From NCBI GenBank assembly GCA_005776945.1, contig SXOB01000081.1, positions 1 to 64,000 of the forward strand: 64,000 bases of DNA, in the 5' to 3' direction. The position numbers were made by a program, and so were the translations under genes. The notes beneath the pieces were generated by a model. That model ran no database searches and was not told the DNA's origin. It saw only the letters and a program-made list of their open reading frames with translations. Source of the DNA: Pseudomonadota bacterium (GTDB lineage Bacteria > Myxococcota_A > UBA796 > GCA-2862545). This document shows, piece after piece, positions 27,625-36,460 of the stretch (position 1 is its first letter; each line of letters starts with the position of its first letter).

Positions 27625-28571
27625 GGGGGTCCCATTGGGACGGATTGGCTCCATAAGGTGGCGCCGCGCACGTCTCGAATCTGCAGGTCGGCGACCCTGC
27701 GGGCCCAATCGAACCCCACGACGCCGAAGTTGTTCACCGTGGCCACTAGGCCTCCTTGGCGATGGATGTTGTCCGCCGGCTTGTCCCAGGATTCCGTGAG
27801 CCCCGAACTGCCCAACTCATACAGATCGGGGGCGATGTGGCTCAACTCGGCCCAATGGGTGTCGCCGGAGAGGAAGACGACCGGTCCCGACGCTGCGCGC
27901 GCCGCCTCGATCAGACGCTGGCGTTGCAGTGGCATGTTGGCCCATGTCTCCCAGCCCGTGAATTCCGGAAGGACCGGGATGCTTGACCCTACGAGGTGCA
28001 GCGCCGCAGGTTGGGCGAGGCGGTCCGCCAGCCACGCCCACTGGTCCTCGCCCAAGAGGGTCGCAGCGGGGTCGGGGTTCGGAACGTACGGGCCCTGCCC
28101 CCGCAGTTCGCTGCGTCGGTCGGCGGTTTTCAGGGGCGTGCGGTCCCACCGCGTGTCGAGGAGCACGAGTTGGACAACATGGTCGGCGGAACCCCACGTG
28201 ACGGCGTCGTAGATGGCGCCGCCGCGCGTCCTTCGCTCCGCGTCGGCTGGCACTGCGAAGAAGTCGAGCAGCGCAGTTCGCGCCATCCATTTGCCGGCCC
28301 ACTCGACTCCAGCGTCATTCTTGCCGAAATCGTGGTCGTCCCAGACCCCGAATATGGGCGTGGACTCGGCCAGTTGGCGGTACCCCGGCCGACGGCCGAG
28401 CCTCGCCCAGGCCTTGTCCATCTGCTTGGGGTCGCCGGAGTCGATGTAGACGTTGTCGCCCAACAGAACGAACGCATCGGGTTTCATCTCGACGATGGTC
28501 TTCCAAATGGGCGCGGGCCCTCGTTCGTCGGCGCAGGAACCGAAGGCGATGATCTCGACGGCGTCATCCAT
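27621..28571 (-). CDS. PhoD-like metallophosphatase
   Basis: A 316-residue protein of the alkaline phosphatase D/metallophosphoesterase family. Metal-binding motifs appear in order: FGSCAD at residue 10, LLGDNVYID at 37-44, GVWDDHDFGKND and FLSGDTHWAEL. No signal peptide is visible from the ATG at 28571, unlike classical secreted PhoD, so it may act in the cytoplasm. An in-frame start 18 codons upstream adds no signal peptide. It overlaps rlmN by eight bases and the pseudouridine synthase gene by four. Its substrate is unknown. Confidence 0.87.
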   Translation of the reverse strand: MDDAVEIIAFGSCADERGPAPIWKTIVEMKPDAFVLLGDNVYIDSGDPKQMDKAWARLGRRPGYRQLAESTPIFGVWDDHDFGKNDAGVEWAGKWMARTALLDFFAVPADAERRTRGGAIYDAVTWGSADHVVQLVLLDTRWDRTPLKTADRRSELRGQGPYVPNPDPAATLLGEDQWAWLADRLAQPAALHLVGSSIPVLPEFTGWETWANMPLQRQRLIEAARAASGPVVFLSGDTHWAELSHIAPDLYELGSSGLTESWDKPADNIHRQGGLVATVNNFGVVGFDWARRVADLQIRDVRGATLWSQSVPMGPP

Positions 28572-29613
28572 GGGCGCGCCTTTCCTTGCGCTGGACTTCG
28601 GCGTGGAGCTGGCCACAGCCGGCATCGATGTCGATCCCGCGGCGGACGCGCACGGTGGCCGGAATTCCCCGTCGCGTGAGGGTGTCGACGAAGCCTGCGG
28701 CGTCGGCGCTCAAGGTGGGGGCGCCGTCGAAACCGCGCGTCGGGTTGAGCGGGATCGCGTTGACGTGGCACGGAATGCCGGCGACGAGGTTGGCGAGGCG
28801 TTCCGCCTGATCGGCGCTGTCGGTCCGGCCGGCCACGAGGGCCCACTCGAAACTCACGCGGCGTCCAGAGATTTCAGTGTACTCGCGAATTGCGTCTATC
28901 AGTTCGGCGAGGGGCCAACGCCGGTTGACTGGCAACATGGCTGAGCGCTCTTCATCCGTTGCGGCGTGCAACGAGATGGCCAGCGTGGTTTGTAGGCCCT
29001 CTCGCGCAAACCTCCGGATGCCAGGGACGATGCCGACGGTGCTCACAGTGATGTGCCGGGCGCCGATGCCAAGATCTCGGCTCAAGCGACGAATGGTGGC
29101 CACGGCGGCGTCGTAGTTGTGAAACGGCTCGCCCATGCCCATGAGAACGACGTTGCTGAGGCGTTCGCCCCGCCGCTTGAGTTCCGAAGCGAAGCGGGCC
29201 GCCTGACCGAAGATCTCGGCCTCGGTGAGATGGCGCGCGAAACCCATCTGCCCCGTGGCGCAGAAGACGCAGCCCATCGCACAGCCGGCCTGTGACGAGA
29301 TGCAGGCCGTGCGGCGGCCGTCCGCGTAGGGCATCAAGACGGTCTCGACTTGTTGGCCGTCGTCCATCTTGACGAGACGCTTGACCGTGCCGTCGCGCGA
29401 TTGTTGTTCCGCGGTCACCACGAAGGCTCCGATCCGGGCTTCGGCCGCGAGCCGGGTCCGCAGCGGGCCGGGCAGGTCGGTCATGTCCTCAAACGACGCC
29501 GCACCGCGCTCGTAGAGCCAAGCGCGCAACTGACGCGCGCGGAAGGCGGGCTGATTCCACCTGGCGAGCAGCGCGACGAGGCCAGGCTCGTCGAGCGCCA
29601 GGAGATCGATCAC
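28564..29613 (-). CDS. rlmN: 23S rRNA/tRNA adenine-C2 methyltransferase RlmN
   Basis: This 349-residue radical-SAM enzyme methylates A2503 of 23S rRNA and A37 of some tRNAs. The 4Fe-4S motif is CAMGCVFC (Cys111, Cys115, Cys118), preceded by the family segment TACISSQAG. GMGEPFHNYD follows and the C-terminal methylated Cys lies in DIDAGCGQL. Length and motifs fit RlmN rather than Cfr. The GTG at 29613 overlaps the stop of the VWA lipoprotein gene as GTGA, and the 3' end overlaps the PhoD-like gene. Confidence 0.95.
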   Translation of the reverse strand: MIDLLALDEPGLVALLARWNQPAFRARQLRAWLYERGAASFEDMTDLPGPLRTRLAAEARIGAFVVTAEQQSRDGTVKRLVKMDDGQQVETVLMPYADGRRTACISSQAGCAMGCVFCATGQMGFARHLTEAEIFGQAARFASELKRRGERLSNVVLMGMGEPFHNYDAAVATIRRLSRDLGIGARHITVSTVGIVPGIRRFAREGLQTTLAISLHAATDEERSAMLPVNRRWPLAELIDAIREYTEISGRRVSFEWALVAGRTDSADQAERLANLVAGIPCHVNAIPLNPTRGFDGAPTLSADAAGFVDTLTRRGIPATVRVRRGIDIDAGCGQLHAEVQRKERRAHG

Positions 29614-30587
29614 GGCGTCGTCGGGGCCGGCCAGTAGGTGACCTCGATGAGGCTGCCTTCGGCGAGCGCCCCGACGATGTCGATTTGATTCGTGTCCGCG
29701 AGGTGCACCCATTCGAGGTCGACAAACAGCGAACGCGGGTCGAGGCCCGGCTCCGTGGCGACGACCTGGATGGTGCCCTCGAGTGGGGTTTCGGAAAGGG
29801 GCAACGGGGTCGTCGGGATCGACGCCGCCATCGTGTCGAACAGCCCGTTGAAGGTGCTGTCGCAGATGTTGGCGACGACGCCGCCGATGAGGTTCGTGAT
29901 GTTGTAGTAGGTCTCGCCGTCTTCGGCGTAGGTGCATCCGCCCGGCGGACCTACGATCGAGTTGAAGGTCCGAAGGCCGGTTTCGGGCTTGAGGCCCTCG
30001 AGCCACGACACGAACACGTCCGCCGTGAGGTCAGAGTAGTCGTAGGTGAAATCGTGCTCGTCGGAAAGGATGACGCCGATGAACATGGCATCGGGGCGGT
30101 AGAAGCCGGCGTTTGCCGTCTCGCCGAGCACTTCGATCGCCGTGTACATCGCGTTGGCGCCCATTTCGGTGCCGGACCCCTCGATGCCTTGATCGACAAG
30201 CGTCGAGAATGCGGTGAACGGGTCGTAGGTGGTCGGGTCGATCCACATCGAGCCGTCATCGGTGGGCTGGAGGCGTCCGGCCTGTTCCGGATTGTCCATG
30301 TCCGTGGTGACGACGCCGACGTGGTAGTCGCTTCCGGTCAACGTGAGAAAGTCGATGAATGGCTGCCCGTTGACGTCGAGCAGTTCCTGCTCCTCCGCCA
30401 TCGAACACGAGTTGTCGATGACCATGAGGAGGTCGACGGGCGAGATGTGGTGCGTGAAGGAGTCGGTGACGTAGACGTTGCCGTCGCTTTCCTTCGTGTC
30501 GTCAAAGCCGTTGGGCTGAGGAAGGCCGGCGGCGCTCGGCCCGGTCGTGTCGGTGCTCGTGCAGGCCAACCAAGCTGCGAAGAACAT
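29610..30587 (-). CDS. Putative lipoprotein with von Willebrand factor A domain
   Basis: The 325-residue protein starts MFFAAWLACTS, a very short lipoprotein signal with Cys9 as the expected lipidated residue. The ATG at 30587 has AGGAG eight bases upstream. After a low-complexity linker comes a VWA domain opening LLMVIDNSCSMAEEQ, whose DNSCS matches the MIDAS metal site DxSxS, followed by TGSDYHVGVVTTD and GVILSDEHDF. VWA domains bind proteins in a metal-dependent way, so a surface adhesion or scaffold role is likely. The C-terminal 60 residues look like a beta domain. Its stop overlaps the rlmN start. Confidence 0.83.
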   Translation of the reverse strand: MFFAAWLACTSTDTTGPSAAGLPQPNGFDDTKESDGNVYVTDSFTHHISPVDLLMVIDNSCSMAEEQELLDVNGQPFIDFLTLTGSDYHVGVVTTDMDNPEQAGRLQPTDDGSMWIDPTTYDPFTAFSTLVDQGIEGSGTEMGANAMYTAIEVLGETANAGFYRPDAMFIGVILSDEHDFTYDYSDLTADVFVSWLEGLKPETGLRTFNSIVGPPGGCTYAEDGETYYNITNLIGGVVANICDSTFNGLFDTMAASIPTTPLPLSETPLEGTIQVVATEPGLDPRSLFVDLEWVHLADTNQIDIVGALAEGSLIEVTYWPAPTTP

Positions 30588-30609
30588 GTCGTCTCCTGCC
30601 CCTCCGCTG

Positions 30610-31851
30610 CTACCGCGCGATCGGCTCCCGGACCACAGACCACCAGGGCCGGCCATCGTCGGTCCAGACCCGCCGGCCTGAGATCCAGGTCGCGGAGGCC
30701 ACGGGAGCGTCAGCGTCGAACAGCAGTGTGGCGAGGACGGCGTCCGCGTCGTCTGCCCAGGGTGGCATTGGCCAGGCAACGACGTCGGCGGGCCGGCCAA
30801 GCGCGAGGCGGCCTCCTGGAAGGCCAAGGGCGGCCGAGGCGTCCCGAGTCAGCGCCGCGAACAAGTCGATGGGCGCGAGGGTGGCCCCGTCGCGGAGCGC
30901 GTTGTCGTAGGTGTATGCGGCGGCAAAGCCCATGCGGAAGCTGCGCCCGGCGGCGACATCGGAGCCAAGCGCGACCCGAACGCCGTGGTCCCGTGCGGCG
31001 GTCCACGGGAAGGTCCCGGAACCAAGGAACGCGTTGCTGTCGGGGCAATGTGCGATGATGACGCCGCCGTCGGAGAGGCGGCGCCAGTCGCGTTCCGTGA
31101 GGTGAATGGCGTGGGCGAGCACGGTCTTGCGGCCGAGCATGCCGGCATCGGCGTAGACGTCGACGTAGTCGTTGCCGAACCTCTCCCGTACGGCTTGGAC
31201 TTCACCCAGGTTCTCGGAAAGGTGGGTCGTGCAGAGGAGGTCGTGTTCCGCTGCGAGTTGGCCGGCCAGGGCCATCGCACGGCTCGAGCACGACAGCGCG
31301 AAGCGAGGGATGACGGCGACGGACAGCCGGGGATGGGCTGCGTAGCGCTCGCGCAGCGCGAGGACGGTGTCGCGGCTGACCTCGGGGGCCACGCACAACG
31401 GGGAGGGCGCGCCCTCGTCCATCCACACGGGGCCGGCGATGGCTCGGAGGCCTGCGGAGTCCAACGCGCTGAACAGTGCCCCAGCTGCCGTCGGATGAGA
31501 GGAGCCGTAGACGCAGGCCGCCGTCGTACCCGACCGAACGAGTGCGCGGGTGAACCGGGCGTAGACGTCGTTGGCGTGACCGGCGTCCGCGAAGCGCGCC
31601 TCCTCCGGAAATGTCGTGGTCGCCAGCCAGTCCAGCAGCGGCCCGGTCGCGCGGCCGATGATGCGCGTCTGGGGAGCATGGACGTGGGCGTCCACGAAGC
31701 CGGGCGTCAGCAACTCGCCGCGCCGGTCCTCGTCGACCGGCCCGCCTTGGTAGGCGCCCACCTCGGTCAGGGCGCCAGTGGCATCCCAGGAGAGAACGCC
31801 ATCGGCAATGAAACCAAGGTCTGCGTCGAGGAGGGCGGCTCGAACTCGCAT
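30610..31851 (-). CDS. guaD: Guanine deaminase-like amidohydrolase
   Basis: A 413-residue amidohydrolase that should convert guanine to xanthine. Zinc-site motifs are GFVDAHVHAPQT (HxH), CTTHLSE, HAIHLTERD and ALGSDVAAGRSFRM. The segment ATGPLLDWLATTTFPEEARF is characteristic of guanine deaminases, where the usual wording is LLDWL...TFP.E. The start ATG 31851 shares one base with the stop of the TlpA-like gene (TGATG), and the VWA lipoprotein begins 22 bases downstream. Related pterin or triazine deaminases are the main alternative. Confidence 0.85.
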   Translation of the reverse strand: MRVRAALLDADLGFIADGVLSWDATGALTEVGAYQGGPVDEDRRGELLTPGFVDAHVHAPQTRIIGRATGPLLDWLATTTFPEEARFADAGHANDVYARFTRALVRSGTTAACVYGSSHPTAAGALFSALDSAGLRAIAGPVWMDEGAPSPLCVAPEVSRDTVLALRERYAAHPRLSVAVIPRFALSCSSRAMALAGQLAAEHDLLCTTHLSENLGEVQAVRERFGNDYVDVYADAGMLGRKTVLAHAIHLTERDWRRLSDGGVIIAHCPDSNAFLGSGTFPWTAARDHGVRVALGSDVAAGRSFRMGFAAAYTYDNALRDGATLAPIDLFAALTRDASAALGLPGGRLALGRPADVVAWPMPPWADDADAVLATLLFDADAPVASATWISGRRVWTDDGRPWWSVVREPIAR

Positions 31852-32366
31852 CAGCGGTCGTACACGAGTTTTTCGAGACGCGCCCGGGTCACGGCCCCGA
31901 CGACGACGCGCTCCACGGTCCCGCCGCGGAGAATGAACGTCGTGGGAAACAAGCCGACACCGTATTCGCTTGCGACTTGCCCATCGACGTCGTGAACGAC
32001 GTGGTAGTCGATGCCTAGGCGCCCGCTCGCCGCAGCAAGCCGGTCCAACGACATTCCACGGTCGACGCTCACGCCGACGACGGGCGCGTCGGGGTGGGCG
32101 CGCGCAAAGGCCGTCAGCTCGGGGATTTCGGCGCGGCAGGGCCCGCAGGTCGTGAACCAGAAGTTGAGCACGACGGGACCGTCTCCGAAGGAGGCCAAGG
32201 TCGTGGGCACCCCGTCGAGACTGCTCAGCTCGAAGGGGGCCGCAGGTCCGGCCGCCTGCGGCGTCGGCACGAAGAGTCTGTTCCAAACTGCAAACGCCAC
32301 GAGAATGGCCACGAGGGCGATTCCCCAGTCCTTGGCGAGCCCAATGAAAACTGTGCGGCGATTCAC
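31851..32366 (-). CDS. Membrane-anchored TlpA-family thiol-disulfide protein
   Basis: This 171-residue thioredoxin-fold protein has an N-terminal membrane anchor (about 14-33) and the active site TTCGPC (Cys74/Cys77), followed by GLFPTTFILRGG with the cis-proline. It resembles CcmG/ResA/TlpA proteins that reduce periplasmic disulfides, but it is not in the ccm operon and its substrate is unknown. It sits 19 bases after the spmA-spmB fusion gene and overlaps guaD by one base. Confidence 0.88.
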   Translation of the reverse strand: MNRRTVFIGLAKDWGIALVAILVAFAVWNRLFVPTPQAAGPAAPFELSSLDGVPTTLASFGDGPVVLNFWFTTCGPCRAEIPELTAFARAHPDAPVVGVSVDRGMSLDRLAAASGRLGIDYHVVHDVDGQVASEYGVGLFPTTFILRGGTVERVVVGAVTRARLEKLVYDR

Positions 32367-32385
32367 GGTCGGTGGCTAACGTCGA

Positions 32386-33669
32386 TCACCCGCCCCACAG
32401 GCCGAGGTAGGTCTTGGTGGCGATCACGGCGCCGATGACGCCGCCCAACTCGGCGAAAAGGGCGATGGCGAGCAGGTGGCGCGTCTTCTGGATGCCAACG
32501 GCGCCGAAGTAGACGGCCATCGTATAGAAGATGGTCTCGGTGCAGCCGTTGATGGTCCCGACCAGGTAGCCGACGTAGCTGTCGACGCCGTGCTCCTGCA
32601 TGATTCCCATCATGACGGCCAGTGCGCCGGAGCCGGAAAGGGGACGGATGATGACCATCGGCAAGGCCTCGGCCGGGAGGCCAAGCGGAGCCGTCAGCGG
32701 GCCGACGGCGGCGGTGAACAAGCTCAGTGCGCCGCTCGACTTGAACATCGCGACGGCCGTGAGGATGCCGACGACGAAGGGCGTGATGCGAATGGCGACC
32801 TGGAAGCCGTCTTTCGCGCCCTCGACGAACGCTTCGTAGACGGGCACGCCGCGTGCCGCGCCGAACCCGAGCAACAACATCGCGATGATCGGAATCATCC
32901 ACGGCGACATCACCTTGCCGAAGGTGACTGTCAGCGGGATGCAGATCATGATGCCGCCGAGTACCGCGAGGCTCTGCCACAAGGGCCAGGGGACGGACTG
33001 GGCGGCCTCGGCATCGACGGAGTCGTCGTCTTGAGCGCCGGGATCCTCGGTCCAACGGGACGCCAGCAGGGAGAGAATGATGGCGGTGGTGGCCGAGCAG
33101 GCCGTGGCGAACAGGGTCGTCGGCAACACGCCGGCCGGGTCGTTGGAACCCATCGCAGCGCGGACACCGATGACGCCGGTCGGCAGAAGCGTGATGTGGG
33201 ACATGTTGATCGCAAGGAACGTGATCATCGCGTTCGTGGCGGTGTCCTTGTGGCGGTTGAGCTTCTGCAACTCGTTCATCGCGCGGATGCCGAAGGGCGT
33301 TGCGGCGTTGCCGAGGCCCAGCGCGTTGGCGGAGAAGTTGAGGACCATGGCGCCCATTGCCGGGTGGTGCGCGGGAACTCGCGGGAAGACGAGCACGAGC
33401 AGGGGGCGCAGCGCGTTGCCGAGAATGGCCATCAGGCCGCCCGCTTCGGCCACCTTCATCAGACCCAAGAACAGGGTCATGGGCCCGATGAGTCCAATGG
33501 CCAAATCGACGGCGCCCTTTGCACCGGCCATCATGTCCTTCGAGAGGGACTCCATGGCGGTCAGGGGCACGGTGCCGTCGGCAAGGGGTATGGGCGGTGC
33601 ATCTGTGAGTTGATGCCAGGCTGCCACGGCGAAGGCGACGCCAAAAAGGCCGAGAAAGACGCGGTTCAT
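32386..33669 (-). CDS. SpmA-SpmB fusion membrane protein (nucleoside-recognition Gate domains)
   Basis: The 427-residue polytopic membrane protein joins homologues of SpmA and SpmB, two Bacillus spore-maturation proteins. The first half has the SpmA signature NALGLGNAATPFGIRAMNEL. The second (about 245-427) has the SpmB signature IIRPLSGSGALAVMMGIM followed by GTINGCTETIFYTMAVYFG. Each half carries a Gate (nucleoside recognition) domain. In non-sporing bacteria such fusions exist but their substrate is unknown. It is the first gene of a seven-gene operon, divergent from a DsbA-like gene across 71 bases. Confidence 0.88.
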   Translation of the reverse strand: MNRVFLGLFGVAFAVAAWHQLTDAPPIPLADGTVPLTAMESLSKDMMAGAKGAVDLAIGLIGPMTLFLGLMKVAEAGGLMAILGNALRPLLVLVFPRVPAHHPAMGAMVLNFSANALGLGNAATPFGIRAMNELQKLNRHKDTATNAMITFLAINMSHITLLPTGVIGVRAAMGSNDPAGVLPTTLFATACSATTAIILSLLASRWTEDPGAQDDDSVDAEAAQSVPWPLWQSLAVLGGIMICIPLTVTFGKVMSPWMIPIIAMLLLGFGAARGVPVYEAFVEGAKDGFQVAIRITPFVVGILTAVAMFKSSGALSLFTAAVGPLTAPLGLPAEALPMVIIRPLSGSGALAVMMGIMQEHGVDSYVGYLVGTINGCTETIFYTMAVYFGAVGIQKTRHLLAIALFAELGGVIGAVIATKTYLGLWGG

Positions 33670-33740
33670 GGGGGGCTGCTTTGTGAGGAGGTGTCACGGT
33701 CCAGGGTAGACCGCGGGTGTACGCTGTTACCACAGGCGCG

Positions 33741-34673
33741 ATGATTCGGCCGATGTGGCTCATCCTATTGGGGACGGGTTGTGGTGGCGGCCAGGGATCG
33801 GTCCCCGAGGCCGAGGTCCCCTGGGCAACCTGGGACGGCGGGCAGCTCAGCGCGCGTCACGTGAACGACGCGGCGGCGACAGCTCTGTCGCAGTTGGAGC
33901 GCGACCACGAGGTGAAGCGCTGGGAACTGCTGCGGCGCACGGCGACCCAACAGGTCGACCGAGCGTTGCTCGACGCGGAGGCCGCGGCTCGGAATGTGGA
34001 CGTCGAGACCTGGCTGTCGGACGCTCTGAAGCCCCCAGACGGGGGCGCCGAGTGGACGGAGGGAGAGCGCGAGCTTCGTCAGCGTCGGTTGCTGGAGGGC
34101 TTGCGGAGCGCCCACGGTGTGCGGGTTTCAGTCCCGTACCCGGAACTGCCGCGAAGCGAGGTCCCCGTGGACGCGGACGACCCGACGCTTGGGCCAGCGG
34201 ACGCGGCCGTGACCCTCGTCGTCTTCAGCGAGTATCAGTGTTCGTATTGCCGGGACCTCGACGCGACGTTGGCGCGCCTGGTGGAGCGGCACCCCGAGAA
34301 CCTGCGCATCGTGTTCAAGGAGTTTCCGCACGCTGGCCACCCGCGCGCGTTGGCCGCGGCCGTCGCCGCCCGGTGTGCGGCGGAGCAGGGACTCTTCCTG
34401 CGGGCCCACCGCGACCTGTTCGACCGCCAGGATGCGCTGAGCGACGCGGACCTCGAAGGGCTGTCGGAAAACTGGGGGTTGACCGACCCGGAGGCCTACG
34501 CGGCGTGTCGGACCTCGGGTCGCTACGAGTCGGCCATCATGGACGACGTCCGTGTCGGCCGTCGGTTGGGTGTGGAGGCCACGCCGACAGTCTTCATCGA
34601 GGGGCTTCAGATCGTCGGAGCCCAGTCGCTGGAGGTTTACGACGAGATCATCCGCCGGGGGAGCGGGCGCTGA
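33741..34673 (+). CDS. DsbA-family thioredoxin-like lipoprotein
   Basis: A 310-residue protein with a lipoprotein signal ending LLGTGC (Cys14), a helical charged region (about 40-130) and a C-terminal DsbA/DSBA-like thioredoxin domain with active site CSYC (Cys167/Cys170). Family features also include VFKEFPHAGHPRALAAA and the cis-Pro loop VEATPTVFIEG. It probably catalyses disulfide formation or isomerisation in the periplasm. The start is ATG 33741; a TTG-like upstream extension is less likely because it precedes the signal peptide. aspS follows after 26 bases. Confidence 0.87.
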   Translation: MIRPMWLILLGTGCGGGQGSVPEAEVPWATWDGGQLSARHVNDAAATALSQLERDHEVKRWELLRRTATQQVDRALLDAEAAARNVDVETWLSDALKPPDGGAEWTEGERELRQRRLLEGLRSAHGVRVSVPYPELPRSEVPVDADDPTLGPADAAVTLVVFSEYQCSYCRDLDATLARLVERHPENLRIVFKEFPHAGHPRALAAAVAARCAAEQGLFLRAHRDLFDRQDALSDADLEGLSENWGLTDPEAYAACRTSGRYESAIMDDVRVGRRLGVEATPTVFIEGLQIVGAQSLEVYDEIIRRGSGR

Positions 34674-34699
34674 AGCGTTAGCCGGCGGCCGGAGGCGCG

Positions 34700-36460
34700 A
34701 TGTTGACGAGGCGGACGCACACCTGTGGGGCTCTCCGTGCGGCGGATGCGGGGACGGAAGTCGTCGTCCAGGGTTGGGCGGGGGCCGTACGAGACCGCGG
34801 GGGTGTCACCTTTGTGGTCCTGCGCGACCGCAGTGGAGAGATCCAGGTGACCGCAGACGAGCGGAGCCCGGAGGCGACGCGTGACGCCATCAAGGCCGTG
34901 CGGCTCGAAGGCGTCGTCCAGGTCCGGGGCCGCGTCGCCGTACGCGCTGGCGCTGCCAATGATCGGATGGCGACTGGCGAGATTGAAGTCATCGCGACGG
35001 AGGTGGAGATTCTGTCCACCACGAGGCCACTTCCGTTCTCGCCGAATGAGCACGCAGAGGCCAACGAGGACACGCGACTGCGCTACCGGTACCTCGACCT
35101 TCGGCGGCCGGCGCTGCAAAAGAACCTCGTCGTCCGGCACAAGGCGGCTCAGGCCGTTCGGCGCGTTCTCGATGCCCAGGGTTTCCTGGAAATCGAGACC
35201 CCCATCCTCACCAAGGCCACGCCCGAGGGGGCGCGCGACTACCTCGTCCCCAGCCGAGTCCACGCCGGCTCATGGTACGCCCTGCCGCAGTCGCCTCAGC
35301 TGTTCAAGCAGATCTTGATGGTTGCCGGGATGGACCGGTATTTCCAGATCTGCCGATGCTTCCGTGACGAGGATCTGCGCTTGGATCGCCAACCCGAGTT
35401 CACGCAGATCGACATCGAAATGTCCTTTCCGACGCGTGAAATGGTCATGGAGGTCAGCGAAACCGTGGTGCGCGCGATGTTTCAGGACGTCCTTGGGCTT
35501 CAGGTGGGTCCGATCGGGACGATGTCGTGGGACGAAGCCATGGAGCGCTACGGCGTGGATGCCCCCGACCTCCGTTTCGGTATGGAGTTGGTGCGCCTCG
35601 ATGCGATCGTTGCGGCGTCCACCTTTGGGCCCGTGCGCGGCGCGCTCGACGCTGGCGGCGTGGTCAAGGGCTTCTGCGTGCCAAGCGGAGGCCACGCTAC
35701 CCGCAAGCAACTCGACGCCTGGGCCTTGTTCGTCAAGGCCTACGGACTCGGCGGCATCCTCTGGGGCCGCCTCGGCGCCGATGGCTTGACCGGGCCGGCG
35801 TCCAAGGTGCTCGACGACGTTTCCGGCGTCGTCCAAGCCCTGGGGGCGGTTGACGGCGACTTGATCGTCCTGGCGGCTGGCGACCGCGCACAGGTCGACC
35901 CGGGACTCGGACGGCTACGCGTCGCCGTTGCTCGCGAATTGGGGATGGTTCCCGAGGGGACCTATGCCTTCGTCTGGATCGTCGATTTCCCGGCGTTCGA
36001 CAAGGACCCCGAGACCGGGCGGCTGGCCGCGATGCACCACCCGTTTACGAGTCCTCGGCCCGAGCACGTCGAATGGCTTGGAAGCGGCCGCGAATTGGAC
36101 ATCCGCGCCGATGCCTACGACCTCGTGTGCAATGGCATGGAGCTCGGTGGGGGCTCGATTCGGATTCATCGCGAGGACGTCCAGCGCCGCATGTTTGACG
36201 CCCTTGGCATCGATGAGGCGACGCAGCGAGATCGGTTCGGATTCCTGCTCGACGCGCTCGCCTACGGGGCCCCTCCGCATGGCGGCATTGCGTTCGGTTT
36301 CGACCGGGCCGTCATGGTGCTGACGGGCGCGACGTCGATTCGCGACGTCATCGCCTTCCCCAAGACGACGTCGGCCCAGTGCCGCATGACAGACGCGCCT
36401 AGCGCGGTCCCGGCCGCAGATTTGGCCGTCCTTCACGTCCGCAACGTGGCGGGGGCGTGA
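34700..36460 (+). CDS. aspS: Aspartyl-tRNA synthetase
   Basis: This 586-residue class IIb synthetase matches bacterial AspRS in length and layout: an N-terminal OB anticodon-binding domain, a catalytic domain split by the bacterial GAD insertion, motif 2 (CFRDEDLRLDRQPEFTQID) and motif 3 (GIAFGFDRAVM). The ATG at 34700 has GGAGG nine bases upstream. At the position of E. coli Leu30 / Pseudomonas His31, a discriminator between strict and Asn-tolerant enzymes, this protein has Arg (VRDRGG). Specificity therefore cannot be read directly. The stop overlaps the next gene as GTGA. Confidence 0.96.
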   Translation: MLTRRTHTCGALRAADAGTEVVVQGWAGAVRDRGGVTFVVLRDRSGEIQVTADERSPEATRDAIKAVRLEGVVQVRGRVAVRAGAANDRMATGEIEVIATEVEILSTTRPLPFSPNEHAEANEDTRLRYRYLDLRRPALQKNLVVRHKAAQAVRRVLDAQGFLEIETPILTKATPEGARDYLVPSRVHAGSWYALPQSPQLFKQILMVAGMDRYFQICRCFRDEDLRLDRQPEFTQIDIEMSFPTREMVMEVSETVVRAMFQDVLGLQVGPIGTMSWDEAMERYGVDAPDLRFGMELVRLDAIVAASTFGPVRGALDAGGVVKGFCVPSGGHATRKQLDAWALFVKAYGLGGILWGRLGADGLTGPASKVLDDVSGVVQALGAVDGDLIVLAAGDRAQVDPGLGRLRVAVARELGMVPEGTYAFVWIVDFPAFDKDPETGRLAAMHHPFTSPRPEHVEWLGSGRELDIRADAYDLVCNGMELGGGSIRIHREDVQRRMFDALGIDEATQRDRFGFLLDALAYGAPPHGGIAFGFDRAVMVLTGATSIRDVIAFPKTTSAQCRMTDAPSAVPAADLAVLHVRNVAGA

